64,000 nucleotides of DNA. Origin: Drouetiella hepatica Uher 2000/2452 (GTDB lineage Bacteria; Cyanobacteriota; Cyanobacteriia; Elainellales; Elainellaceae). The notes under the pieces were generated by a model that had not been told where the DNA came from, made no database searches, and saw only the letters and a list, made by a program, of their open reading frames with translations. The position numbers were made by a program, and so were the translations under genes. Of this stretch, positions 9,160 to 18,098 are shown one piece after another. Numbering within the stretch: position 1 is the stretch's first letter; each line of letters begins with the position of its first letter. The stretch lies in NCBI GenBank assembly GCA_019359505.1, contig JAHHHD010000014.1, positions 62,001 to 126,000 of the forward strand. Direction: 5' to 3'.

Positions 9160-11865
9160 ATGCCAAAAATCCTTATCCTGTCCTCTAATCCGAGACGAGA
9201 TCTGAATCTTGATCGAGAAATTTCAGACTTGAGTACGGCAATACAACGTTTGGGAAAGTTTGAAATCAGCCTAGGATTAGGGGTTCGCTCTCAAGAGTTA
9301 TCAGGTCTACTTGCGGAACATAGTCCGCAGATTGTTCACTTTTGTGGGCACGGAGCAGGAGAGCAGGGGTTAGTTTTTCAAGATGAAAATGGACGGGAAC
9401 AGCTCGTTAGCACGGAGATACTGACTCGAATATTCAAGACTTTTTCAGATGAGATTAACTGTACGGTACTGAATGCTTGCGACAGCGATCGCCAAGCAGA
9501 AGCGATCGTTGAGCATATCAATTATGTGGTTGGCATGAGTCAGCCAATCCTCGATCAAGCTGCCCATCTTTTTTCAGTTGGGTTTTATAAAGGGTTAGCC
9601 GCTGAAAAATCGATCGAGCAAGCCTATGAGATGGGTTGTATTGCAATTCAAATCTGGAGCGAAACCCGTTCCCAATCAACTCAAAACCGACAGTATCGCA
9701 AGCTAGCCTATGCTGGGGATGTTGCCCAGTCCGATCAGCCTCCGCTAGCAGAACATCTGAAGCCAATATTGCTGCAAAAGAGCGCGCGGTTATCCTCTAG
9801 CTTAGCTAGCAGCGGCTCAGCTTCAGAGGTTGCTCCTTTGTCAGCACCATCTGAGCATCCCCAAAGGTTTGATGAATTTGTTCACGAAGAGATCGAGCGC
9901 AAAGAATACAAAGATCAGGCGAGAGACGCTTATGACAATTTTGGGCAGTTTTCGGCTCAGAATGTGGTTGTTTTAAGCAAATCGGAGTACAAGCAGCGTC
10001 AGATACTTTTAGGAAAGGTTAAACAGTTTTGGATTGAGGGATTTCTCCAGCCTTCTCTTCAGGGTGTTGATGCCCTTAGCCTTGAGTTGAAAGCCCGTCC
10101 AGATGCGATCGCCGATTTATCGCAGGGAATTGAAGCGCTGTCTGTAGAGCTAGATTCATCCTATGAAAGGCTACAAGGTACGCAAATTTATGGGGAAATG
10201 GGGCAGGGTCGGACACTATTGATTTTGGGATCTCCTGGAGCCGGAAAGACGATCGCTCTGCTGCAACTAGCTCAACGCCTGATCGAACGCAGCGAACAGG
10301 ACTTGAGTTTGCCGATGCCCGTCGTATTTAACCTGTCTTCTTGGGCGAGGGATCAAAAGCCGATCGTTGATTGGTTGATTGAGGAACTGCGAGAAAAATA
10401 TCAGGTTCCCAAGTCGTTGAGTGAACCTTGGCTCAGACAACAGCAGCTTATCCTGTTGCTGGATGGGCTGGATGAAGTCAAAGAACATTATCGAAACGAT
10501 TGTGTTCGTGCCTTGAACGAGTTTATTGGGCTGTTCCCCCGGACTGAGGTGGCAGTTTGTAGCCGAGTGCGAGATTACGAGGCGCTGACAGAGCGTTTAC
10601 AGATCAGCAGTGCCCTTTGCCTGCAACCCCTTTCATCAGAGCAGATGTATCAGTTTTTGGACAGCGTGGGTGGCTCTCTGGCAGGCTTGAAAACGCTGTT
10701 AAAAAGAGATGTGGAACTAGAGCAGTTTGCCCGAACTCCGCTGATTTTGAACTTTATGAGTGTGGCATATCAGGGATGGTTGGTAGAACAGTTGATGCAG
10801 GTACTCCACTCGACTCCGGATCGCAACCAACACCTGTTCGATACCTATATTGAGCGGCGACTGGAGCGAGGGGCGACTTCAGACTATCCCGAAAATCAGG
10901 TGCTACGCTGGCTGAGCTGGTTAGCAAGTCGAATGGTGCAGGAAAAGCAAACCATTTTTTTGATTGAGAAGTTGCAGCCAACCTGGTTAAAGAATCGTAG
11001 TGAGGAAAGAGCTTATCAAATTAGAACTTTTATAGTTTCCGGGCTGAGTGTTGGGCTGAGTGTTGGGCTGAGTGTTGGGCTAATTTCCGGGCTGGGTTTT
11101 GAGCTGCGTTTTGGGCTGGGTAATGGGCTGAGTGCTGGGCTGAATGTTGGGCTGATTTTTGGGCTGAGTGTTGGGCTGAGTGTTGGGCTGATTACTAGTT
11201 TAGCCAAAAAAATATTACCTTTAGAGCAACTGAGTTGGTCATGGCAAAGGGCTAAGTCTAAGTTTATTCGTGAATTTTTTACTGGTGCTGGTTACGGGCT
11301 GATTTTTGGGCTGATTTTTGGGCTGATTAGCGGGCTGAGTAATGGGCTGATTTTTGGGCTGATTTTTGGGCTGATTTTTGGGCTGATTTATGGGCTGGGT
11401 AGTGGGCTGGGCGGCTCTGAAATCGTTCAGCGAACAGTGCCAAACCAGGGAATTCGCACTTCTCTAAGAAACAGCCTTTTCATTGGGCTGATTTTTGGGC
11501 TGATTTTTGGGCTGATTTTTGGGCTGATTTATGGGCTGAGTAGTGAGCTGAGTGTTGGGCTGAGTAGTGAGCTGATTTTTGGGCTGAGTATTGGGCTGAT
11601 TTATGGGCTGAGTATTGGGCTGATTTATGGGCTGAGTGTTGGGCTGATTAGCGGGCTGAAATATGGTGGAGCCGCTTGTATTCAACATTTTGCGCTGCGC
11701 CAGACACTATACCAGAAGGGGCGTATCCCCTGGAACTATACAAGATTTCTCGACTTTGCCTCAGACCGACTCCTGATGAAAAAGGTTGGGGGAGGCTATG
11801 TCTTCTTCCACCGCATGTTGTTGGAGCATTTTGCTCAGAAAGTTGAAGTTGTGTCAGATCGCTAG
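9160..11865 (+). CDS. CHAT protease - NACHT NTPase - membrane GL-repeat protein
   Basis: Residues 1-180 are a CHAT (caspase/separase-like) protease with His64 in [11 protein letters not shown] and Cys107 in VLNACDSD. A linker (~200-340) precedes a NACHT-type STAND NTPase: Walker A GSPGAGKT (~357-364) and Walker [12 protein letters not shown] (~430), then the winged-helix/arm region. Residues ~623-840 are an extraordinary run of short Gly-Leu units (GLSVGL, GLIFGL, GLIYGL), interrupted twice by charged segments; they are hydrophobic, glycine-spaced and very likely membrane-inserting. The tail (~845-901) is soluble. Expected behaviour: ligand-driven oligomerisation of NACHT, with the protease as effector and the repeats as anchor or pore. 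It is followed 17 bases later by the lipase gene, suggesting co-transcription. Confidence 0.88.
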   Translation: MPKILILSSNPRRDLNLDREISDLSTAIQRLGKFEISLGLGVRSQELSGLLAEHSPQIVHFCGHGAGEQGLVFQDENGREQLVSTEILTRIFKTFSDEINCTVLNACDSDRQAEAIVEHINYVVGMSQPILDQAAHLFSVGFYKGLAAEKSIEQAYEMGCIAIQIWSETRSQSTQNRQYRKLAYAGDVAQSDQPPLAEHLKPILLQKSARLSSSLASSGSASEVAPLSAPSEHPQRFDEFVHEEIERKEYKDQARDAYDNFGQFSAQNVVVLSKSEYKQRQILLGKVKQFWIEGFLQPSLQGVDALSLELKARPDAIADLSQGIEALSVELDSSYERLQGTQIYGEMGQGRTLLILGSPGAGKTIALLQLAQRLIERSEQDLSLPMPVVFNLSSWARDQKPIVDWLIEELREKYQVPKSLSEPWLRQQQLILLLDGLDEVKEHYRNDCVRALNEFIGLFPRTEVAVCSRVRDYEALTERLQISSALCLQPLSSEQMYQFLDSVGGSLAGLKTLLKRDVELEQFARTPLILNFMSVAYQGWLVEQLMQVLHSTPDRNQHLFDTYIERRLERGATSDYPENQVLRWLSWLASRMVQEKQTIFLIEKLQPTWLKNRSEERAYQIRTFIVSGLSVGLSVGLSVGLISGLGFELRFGLGNGLSAGLNVGLIFGLSVGLSVGLITSLAKKILPLEQLSWSWQRAKSKFIREFFTGAGYGLIFGLIFGLISGLSNGLIFGLIFGLIFGLIYGLGSGLGGSEIVQRTVPNQGIRTSLRNSLFIGLIFGLIFGLIFGLIYGLSSELSVGLSSELIFGLSIGLIYGLSIGLIYGLSVGLISGLKYGGAACIQHFALRQTLYQKGRIPWNYTRFLDFASDRLLMKKVGGGYVFFHRMLLEHFAQKVEVVSDR
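11040..11663 (+). repeat. coding short tandem repeats (GLxxGL units)
   Basis: The DNA is a run of 12-base units of the type GGGCTGATTTTT and GGGCTGAGTGTT, in two or three blocks separated by non-repeat segments. Neighbouring units are often identical at the base level, so slipped-strand change in copy number is likely. The unit length is a multiple of three, which keeps the NACHT protein in frame when copies are gained or lost. Confidence 0.85.
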
Positions 11866-11882
11866 CTTTGAGGAGAATAGAA

Positions 11883-13346
11883 ATGGCTAATAAAGCTCCC
11901 ATGAAAGATATGGTCATCATCCTTCCTGGCATCTTAGGAAGCGTTTTGCAGAAAGATGGCAAAGACCTCTGGGCAGTCTCCGGGCAGGCAATTTGGCAGG
12001 TACTTACCCAGTCTGGCGAAACGATTCACAATCTGAAATTATCTCAAGATGACCCAGAAGCTGAAAGTCTGGGTGACGGGATTCGCGCTACGGAACTGAT
12101 TCACGATACTCATCTCATCCCAGGATTTTGGAAGATCGATGGCTATACTAAAACCGCACGTCTGATTACCGATAACTTTGATGTCACCCCCGGTGATATC
12201 TACAATGACCCAGATGATAGAGCCGCTAACTTCTACCAGTTTCCCTACGACTGGCGACGAGATAACCGGGCAAATGCCCACATTCTGAAAAAGCTGATTG
12301 ATAAGCGACTAAAATGCTGGCGTGAAACCAGCGGAGCCTCCGATGCAAAAGTGATTCTGATGGCTCACAGCATGGGTGGGCTGGTGTCTCGCTACTATCT
12401 AGAAGTGCTAGAAGGATGGCAGGATAGCCGCGCTTTGTTCACCTTTGGTACTCCCTATCGGGGTTCGCTTAAAGCCGTCAACTTTCTAGCAAATGGATAC
12501 AAGCAGCTTTTCCTGGATTTGACAGATGTGATGCGATCGCTCACCTCCATCTATCAGCTCTTACCCATCTATAAAGTCATCAATATCAATGGTGAATACC
12601 ACCGCATTGCAGAAGTAGATAACCTGCCTAACATTAACAAACTTAAAGCGCAGGATGCTTTGGCATTCCATCGAGAAATTGAAGCAGCAGTAGAGCGCCA
12701 TCTCAAAGATGAGCAATATCTCAAATCTTTTACGGTCGTTCCTATTTCTGGGACACAGCAGCCGACACTACAATCGGCTGTGCTAACGAACGGAACATTG
12801 ACCGCGACTGAGGATTTGCCAGCGATACTGAAAGACCGCTCGGATCTGGGGGACGGAGATGGAACGGTTCCCAAAGTTTCTTCGATTCCGATCGAGCGAT
12901 CGCAGAACCTCGACAATTTCTTCATCGCTGAACAGCATGGCGCGTTACAGAATCAGGCTCAGGTGCTCGATAACCTGCTGAATGTTTTACGAATGGGCAC
13001 GATTGATTTGGAAGCCATCAAAGGGGAAACTCAGGCGGCTATCAGTCTCAGCCTAGAGGATCTGTATCTGGCGGATGAGCCGATCGCTATGCGTGCTCGT
13101 CTGATTGGACTACCCAATTCCGCTACAAAATTAAAGGCGGATATTCAAGCTGTTTCTGGCGTTGGCTTTGCCTCCCCAACGGGGAATCGTCCTGCCATTA
13201 GCCTTGATTTTGTCGAGCAGGAGAATGAATGGGTATTGGCGATCGAGGATTTGCCGCCGGGGCTTTACCGGGTCAGGGTTAGAACGGACAGCAGCGAACA
13301 AGCGCCTAGCCCAGTTCATGATTTGTTTGAGGTTGTTAGAAATTGA
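11883..13346 (+). CDS. LCAT/PGAP1-like alpha/beta-hydrolase (probable phospholipase or acyltransferase)
   Basis: The ATG at 11883 is chosen over an in-frame TTG 15 bases earlier because an AGGAGA ribosome site sits 7 bases before it. The N-terminus DMVIILPGILGSVLQ is typical of lecithin:cholesterol acyltransferase-like lipases. The nucleophile Ser is in LMAHSMGGLVSRYY (~residue 160), the acid Asp probably in LGDGDGTVP (~321) and the His in EQHGALQ (~350). FTFGTPYRGS is another family block. No signal peptide is present, so it would act from inside the cell. The C-terminal ~110 residues form an extra beta-rich domain. It sits 17 bases behind the CHAT-NACHT gene, so it may be a lipid-degrading effector of that system (inference). 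Confidence 0.85.
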   Translation: MANKAPMKDMVIILPGILGSVLQKDGKDLWAVSGQAIWQVLTQSGETIHNLKLSQDDPEAESLGDGIRATELIHDTHLIPGFWKIDGYTKTARLITDNFDVTPGDIYNDPDDRAANFYQFPYDWRRDNRANAHILKKLIDKRLKCWRETSGASDAKVILMAHSMGGLVSRYYLEVLEGWQDSRALFTFGTPYRGSLKAVNFLANGYKQLFLDLTDVMRSLTSIYQLLPIYKVININGEYHRIAEVDNLPNINKLKAQDALAFHREIEAAVERHLKDEQYLKSFTVVPISGTQQPTLQSAVLTNGTLTATEDLPAILKDRSDLGDGDGTVPKVSSIPIERSQNLDNFFIAEQHGALQNQAQVLDNLLNVLRMGTIDLEAIKGETQAAISLSLEDLYLADEPIAMRARLIGLPNSATKLKADIQAVSGVGFASPTGNRPAISLDFVEQENEWVLAIEDLPPGLYRVRVRTDSSEQAPSPVHDLFEVVRN

Positions 13347-13428
13347 AGACGCGGTATGGAACTATCTTGGAGTAATCTTGATCCATTAGCAGAGCCAGTC
13401 TCACTCTATCTTTAGCCGTCTCCATTCC

Positions 13429-16400
13429 ATGAAAAAAAAGATTCTGGTTCTGGTATCCAATCCTAAAGGCACGACTAATCTAGATCTTCTGCCTGAAATC
13501 CAGAAGTTAAAGGAAGCGTTGAGGCGATCGCAACATCAAAAGCGCTTTACTGTGGAATGGGAGGTAGCAGTACGCCAAACTGACCTGCGCCGCCATATTT
13601 TGGATGTCAAACCCCAGATTATTCATTTTTGTGGGCATGGGACTGAGCAAGGATTAGTTCTAGAAGATGACATGGGTACGGCGAAGGTCGTCTCGAATGA
13701 GTTTCTGGTGGATTTGCTGCGAGTTTTTGCCGATCGCATTGAGTGTGTTTTGTTAAATGCCTGTGATTCGGAAAATCTTGCCGATGCGCTGGCTCAACAC
13801 CTTAACTACGTGATTGGAATGAACCAAGAGGTGCGGGATGATGCGGCGATCGCTTTTGCTGAGGGATTCTATGACACCCTAGGGGCAGGGGAAACTTACG
13901 AACGGGCATTTGAGGCGGGCAAGAATGCGGTGCTGGGGAGGGCATCATCGCGTCATGCGCCAAGCCGTAAGGGTGAGGTGATTGGTGAGGATGGCAGCCC
14001 TGTCAAAGGTCAGAATCAGGAGCATTTGATTCCCGTTCTGAAAACTAATCTAAATCCAACGCCGATTAAGCCGTTGTGGTTGAGTCCGGCGGTGGAGCAG
14101 GATGCGGTGCGGCAACTGTTGGGGGCGATCGAAAGTGGTTTTAACACGATTAGGCTGTTTCATGCGGATGAGCCGATTGTGCTGAAGGATCAGTACATTC
14201 CGGTGCAGGTGACGTTGGAGCGACGGTATCAGCATACGGTGGAGACGATCGGTGGCTATGCCGAATCGGAGGCGGAACTGAAGCGAATCTATGCGCTGAA
14301 GGGCGGCGGTGAGGAAGAGATTAAGCGGCAGCAGGTCGATTGGCAGGAGGCGAGGCGGCAGCAGTCGCGGATTGTGGTGCTGGCTGATCCGGGGATGGGC
14401 AAGTCAACGCTGCTGCGAATGGAAGTGGGGGCGACAGTGCAACAGGCTTACCAGGCGTTAGAAACTGACAGACCTCTGAAGGACATGACTCTACCGTTGT
14501 TTATCCGGCTCTCGACGCTGGCAGATGAAATAGCAGCTATGTCCACGGAGGAGGCGATTCTGAAGATTATTCAAGAGCGGCATTCTAATCTGCTGAAGCA
14601 TCATGCCGATGCAGAAGTAGTGGTGTTTCTGAATGGATTCTTGAAGGAACAGTTGCTCAGTGGCAAGGTTTTGCTCTTGCTGGATGCGCTAGATGAAGTG
14701 CCGGATGGAAAACGCAAAAAGCTGTTAGAAAAGCTGAATGAGTTTGCCAAAGCCTACCCGACCTGTGCGATCGTCGGTACGTCTCGGATTGTCGGCTATG
14801 GCGGCAGGTTGATAGATGGGGCAAAAGACACGGAGATTGTCCCTTTTAACCAGAAGCAAACAGAGGAATATATTGAAACCTGGTTTAGAAATGCGCCGCT
14901 CAAGGATGAGTCGGTGTCGGCACGGGGATTGATCCAGGCGCTGCGAGAGCGTCCCCAAATTGCGGGACTGGCTCAAAATCCCTTGCTGCTGTCGTTGATT
15001 TGTAGCTTGTATCAACAGGATCATTTGACACTGCCAGTACGACGCTGTGAATTGTACGAGCAGGCAGTCAATTGTATGTTGGGACGGTGGGGTCCCGACA
15101 ATAAAGGGCACGATGCAAATGAAGGATGGACTTTAGCTAAAAAAGAACTGTTAGAGGAACTTGCCTATCAATTTAGTTGTGAGAGCAAGCAGCTCTTTTC
15201 GTTTGGTGAACTGCGGAAGAAGTTGGAAAAATACTTAAAGAGTGGGAATGCGCCTACCGACCTGGAGAGTGTTAAAGCAGCAGATTTAACCAAGGAACTA
15301 TGTGAGCAGGATGGTATTCTACAACGCTGGTCAGCAGAAGATGACAGATTACCGATTGAAAAACGACGTTATTTATTTCTGCATCGAACCTTTCAGGAAT
15401 ACTTAACAGCCTCATACTTAAGCCATATTGATGAGGGCGAGATTGAGTTTGAAAAGCTTTTTTGGAACTATGACTGGCATGAAACCCTGACATTGCTGGC
15501 AGGCTTGATGGAAAACCCAATGGCGTTGATTGAAGCCATTGCTGCTGAAAAGGATGATATTTTTCAAACGCAGTTGCTGCTGGCAGGTCGGTGCCTTGCC
15601 GAATGCAGTCAGATCTCAGATCCGCTCATCGATAAACTACTTGATCGTATCTATCAGTTTTGGCTGAAGTATCCAGAGGCTGAATTTATTCGATCGGTTG
15701 TGGTGGCGATCGGTCAAACCTGGACAAAACTAGTTCAAAATCTCCAGGCTGCTCTTAACCATGAGGACAGTGCTGTTAGCCGGTATGCAGTAGAGGCATT
15801 GGGAGAGATTGGCACTGACTATGCTGTAGATGCCTTAATCGCTGCTCTTAACCATAAGTCTCAATACATTAGATGGGACACAGCAAGGGCATTGGGAGAG
15901 ATTGGCACTGACAAAGCCGTCGATGCCTTAATCGCTGCTCTCAACGATCAAGACAGCACCGTTAGACACAGCGTAACAGGGGCACTGGGAAAGATTGGCA
16001 CTGACAAAGCCGTCGATGCCTTAATCGCTGCTCTCAACCATGAAGACAGAGGCGTTGGATACTGGGCAGCAGAGGCACTGGGAAAGATTGGCACTGACAA
16101 AGCCGTCGATGCCTTAATCGCTGCTCTCAACCATGAAGACAGAGGCGTTAGACACAGCGTAACACGGGCACTGGGAAAGATTGGCAACGACAAAGCCGTC
16201 GATGCCTTAATCGCTGCTCTCAACCATGAAGACAGCACCGTTAGAACAAATGCAGCAGAGGCACTAGGAAAGATTGGCACTGACAAAGCCGTCGATGCCT
16301 TAATCGCTGCTCTCAACCATGAAGACAGCACCGTTAGAACAAATGCAGCAGAGGCACTAGGAAAGATTGGCACTGACAAAGCCGTCGATGCCTTAATCGC

Positions 16401-17871
16401 TGCTCTCAACCATGAAGACAGCACCGTTAGATACAGGGTAGCAGGGGCACTGGGAAAGATTGGTACTGACAAGGCCGTCGATGCCTTAATCGCTGCTCTC
16501 AACGATCAAGACAGCACCGTTAGACACAGGGTAGCAGGGGCACTAGGAAAGATTGGCACTGATAAAGCCGTCGATGCCTTAATCGCTGCTCTCAACGATC
16601 AATACAGCGCCGTTAGAGAGAGAGCAGCAGAGGCACTGGGTCGGATTGGCACTGATAAAGCCGTCGATGCCTTAATCGCTGCTCTCAACGATCAAGACAG
16701 CACCGTTAGACACAGCGTAACAGGGGCACTGGGTCGGATTGGTACTGATAAAGCAATTAATACCTTGATTACCGCTCTCAACCATGAAGACAAATACGTT
16801 GGATACATGGCGGCAGGGGCACTGGGAAAGATTGGCACTGACAAAGCCGTCGATACCTTAATCGCTGCTCTCAACGATCAAGACAGCACCGTTAGATACA
16901 GGGTAGCAGAGGCACTGGGAAAGATTGGCAACGACAAAGCCGTCGATGCCTTAATCGCTGCTCTCAACCATGAAGACAGAGGCGTTGGATACTGGGCAGC
17001 AGAGGCACTGGGAAAGATTGGCACTGACAAAGCCGTCGATGCCTTAATCGCTGCTCTCAACCATGAAGACAGCACCGTTAGAACAAATGCAGCAGAGGCA
17101 CTGGGAAAGATTGGCAACGACAAAGCCGTCGATGCCTTAATCGCTGCTCTCAACGATCAAGACAGCACCGTTAGATACAGGGTAGCAGGGGCACTGGGAA
17201 AGATTGGTACTGACAAGGCCGTCGATGCCTTAATCGCTGCTCTCAACGATAACGATGGGCACAACCAGGTTAGATACAGGGCGGAAGAGGTACTGAGAAA
17301 GATTGGCACTGACAAAGCCGTCGATGCCTTAATCGCTGCTCTCAACGATAACGATGGGCACAACCAGGTTAGATACAGGGCGGAAAAGGTACTGAGAAAG
17401 ATTGGTACTGACAAAGCCGTCGATGCCTTAATCGCCGCTTTTAACGATAACGATGGGCCCAACTACGATATTCGGGGTGCAGCAGCGGCATTGGAACAGA
17501 TTGGCAATGACAAAGCCGTCGATGCCTTAATTACCGCTCTCAACGATCAGAACAGCGCCGATAGAGAGAGAGCAGCAAAGGCATTAGGTCGGATTGGTAC
17601 TGATAAAGCTGTCGATGCCTTAATCACCGCTCTCAACCATGAGACCAGTGACGTTGGAGATAATGCAGTAGCGGCACTGGAAAAGATTGGCAGGGTAGAC
17701 TGCCTGGAAAAATTGCTCCAGTCAGCCGCACCCGATTTGATTTACCGTTCAGATCTCTTTCCCTTAGCCAGACGTTGGGCGATTCGCTTTAGCAAGGATG
17801 GGTTGCCCTTTATTCCGGTCTATCCAGAGTGGGTTAAAGCTGCCAAACCTATCGATCGAGCGGAGGACTAA
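13429..17871 (+). CDS. CHAT protease - NACHT NTPase - HEAT-repeat protein
   Basis: Residues 1-175 are a CHAT domain (His70 in IIHFCGHG, Cys112 in VLLNACDSE). Residues ~300-740 hold a NACHT STAND NTPase with Walker A ADPGMGKSTLL (~319), Walker B LLLLDALDEV (~414) and a downstream LFLHRTFQEYLTA block typical of NACHT proteins. Residues ~767-1420 are 21 HEAT/PBS-lyase-like repeats of mostly 31 residues, which would form a curved solenoid for binding a ligand or client. The C-terminal ~50 residues are unique. Protease, switch and sensor are thus on one chain. No strong ribosome site precedes the ATG. The repeat region is unusually uniform at the DNA level (see repeat entry). Confidence 0.92.
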   Translation: MKKKILVLVSNPKGTTNLDLLPEIQKLKEALRRSQHQKRFTVEWEVAVRQTDLRRHILDVKPQIIHFCGHGTEQGLVLEDDMGTAKVVSNEFLVDLLRVFADRIECVLLNACDSENLADALAQHLNYVIGMNQEVRDDAAIAFAEGFYDTLGAGETYERAFEAGKNAVLGRASSRHAPSRKGEVIGEDGSPVKGQNQEHLIPVLKTNLNPTPIKPLWLSPAVEQDAVRQLLGAIESGFNTIRLFHADEPIVLKDQYIPVQVTLERRYQHTVETIGGYAESEAELKRIYALKGGGEEEIKRQQVDWQEARRQQSRIVVLADPGMGKSTLLRMEVGATVQQAYQALETDRPLKDMTLPLFIRLSTLADEIAAMSTEEAILKIIQERHSNLLKHHADAEVVVFLNGFLKEQLLSGKVLLLLDALDEVPDGKRKKLLEKLNEFAKAYPTCAIVGTSRIVGYGGRLIDGAKDTEIVPFNQKQTEEYIETWFRNAPLKDESVSARGLIQALRERPQIAGLAQNPLLLSLICSLYQQDHLTLPVRRCELYEQAVNCMLGRWGPDNKGHDANEGWTLAKKELLEELAYQFSCESKQLFSFGELRKKLEKYLKSGNAPTDLESVKAADLTKELCEQDGILQRWSAEDDRLPIEKRRYLFLHRTFQEYLTASYLSHIDEGEIEFEKLFWNYDWHETLTLLAGLMENPMALIEAIAAEKDDIFQTQLLLAGRCLAECSQISDPLIDKLLDRIYQFWLKYPEAEFIRSVVVAIGQTWTKLVQNLQAALNHEDSAVSRYAVEALGEIGTDYAVDALIAALNHKSQYIRWDTARALGEIGTDKAVDALIAALNDQDSTVRHSVTGALGKIGTDKAVDALIAALNHEDRGVGYWAAEALGKIGTDKAVDALIAALNHEDRGVRHSVTRALGKIGNDKAVDALIAALNHEDSTVRTNAAEALGKIGTDKAVDALIAALNHEDSTVRTNAAEALGKIGTDKAVDALIAALNHEDSTVRYRVAGALGKIGTDKAVDALIAALNDQDSTVRHRVAGALGKIGTDKAVDALIAALNDQYSAVRERAAEALGRIGTDKAVDALIAALNDQDSTVRHSVTGALGRIGTDKAINTLITALNHEDKYVGYMAAGALGKIGTDKAVDTLIAALNDQDSTVRYRVAEALGKIGNDKAVDALIAALNHEDRGVGYWAAEALGKIGTDKAVDALIAALNHEDSTVRTNAAEALGKIGNDKAVDALIAALNDQDSTVRYRVAGALGKIGTDKAVDALIAALNDNDGHNQVRYRAEEVLRKIGTDKAVDALIAALNDNDGHNQVRYRAEKVLRKIGTDKAVDALIAAFNDNDGPNYDIRGAAAALEQIGNDKAVDALITALNDQNSADRERAAKALGRIGTDKAVDALITALNHETSDVGDNAVAALEKIGRVDCLEKLLQSAAPDLIYRSDLFPLARRWAIRFSKDGLPFIPVYPEWVKAAKPIDRAED
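15748..17692 (+). repeat. 21 tandem 93-base HEAT-coding repeats
   Basis: The unit encodes DKAVDALIAALN followed by a variable ~8-residue segment and then EALGKIGT. Most units are 93 bases, three are 99. The bases encoding the first part (GCCGTCGATGCCTTAATCGC and the following codons) are identical in nearly all copies, while the middle segment is one of a few recurring versions (STVRTNAAEA, RGVGYWAAEA, STVRHSVTGA, STVRYRVAGA and others) in changing order. Confidence 0.9.
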
Positions 17872-17944
17872 GCCACAGGCTTGCTGATTAGGTAGAGTGG
17901 TTGGTTTTGCTGTGAAACACCCATATCATTGAACGAAGGATCAA

Positions 17945-18082
17945 TTGCATGAACGACGTTTAATTGTTATCCTCCTTCCCTTACTGTTGAGCCAGGGTGC
18001 AGCAATAGCTCAAACTGCCTCCCAGAATCCAGCAGAGCCTGAAGAGCGATCGGTTTCTCGGTCTAAAACTGTGGTCAATTAG
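17945..18082 (+). CDS. short secreted-peptide candidate (TTG start)
   Basis: A 45-residue frame starting at TTG 17945, 4 bases behind GAAGGA. It reads LHERRLIVILLPLLLSQGA then AIAQTASQNPAEPEE, i.e. a positively charged start, a strongly hydrophobic core and an AQ-type cleavage site, followed by a short polar tail. It ends 16 bases before the next CHAT gene. It could be a genuine small exported peptide, or the surviving 5' end of a larger lost gene. I do not recognise a family. Confidence 0.4.
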   Translation: MHERRLIVILLPLLLSQGAAIAQTASQNPAEPEERSVSRSKTVVN

Positions 18083-18098
18083 CAGGAATAGGCAACCC

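Noticed and set aside
11016-11688. Minus-strand frames rich in SPTLSP or NQPNTQP repeats
   Set aside because: They are antisense shadows of the GL-repeat coding region.
15948-17462. Minus-strand open frames of 60-184 residues with repeating RAAIKASTALS text
   Set aside because: They are antisense shadows of the HEAT repeats, kept open by the repeat itself.
15748-17692. Array of regular 93-base repeats that resembles a CRISPR or satellite array
   Set aside because: The repeats are in frame within the CHAT-NACHT gene and encode HEAT units; there are no unique spacers and no cas genes.
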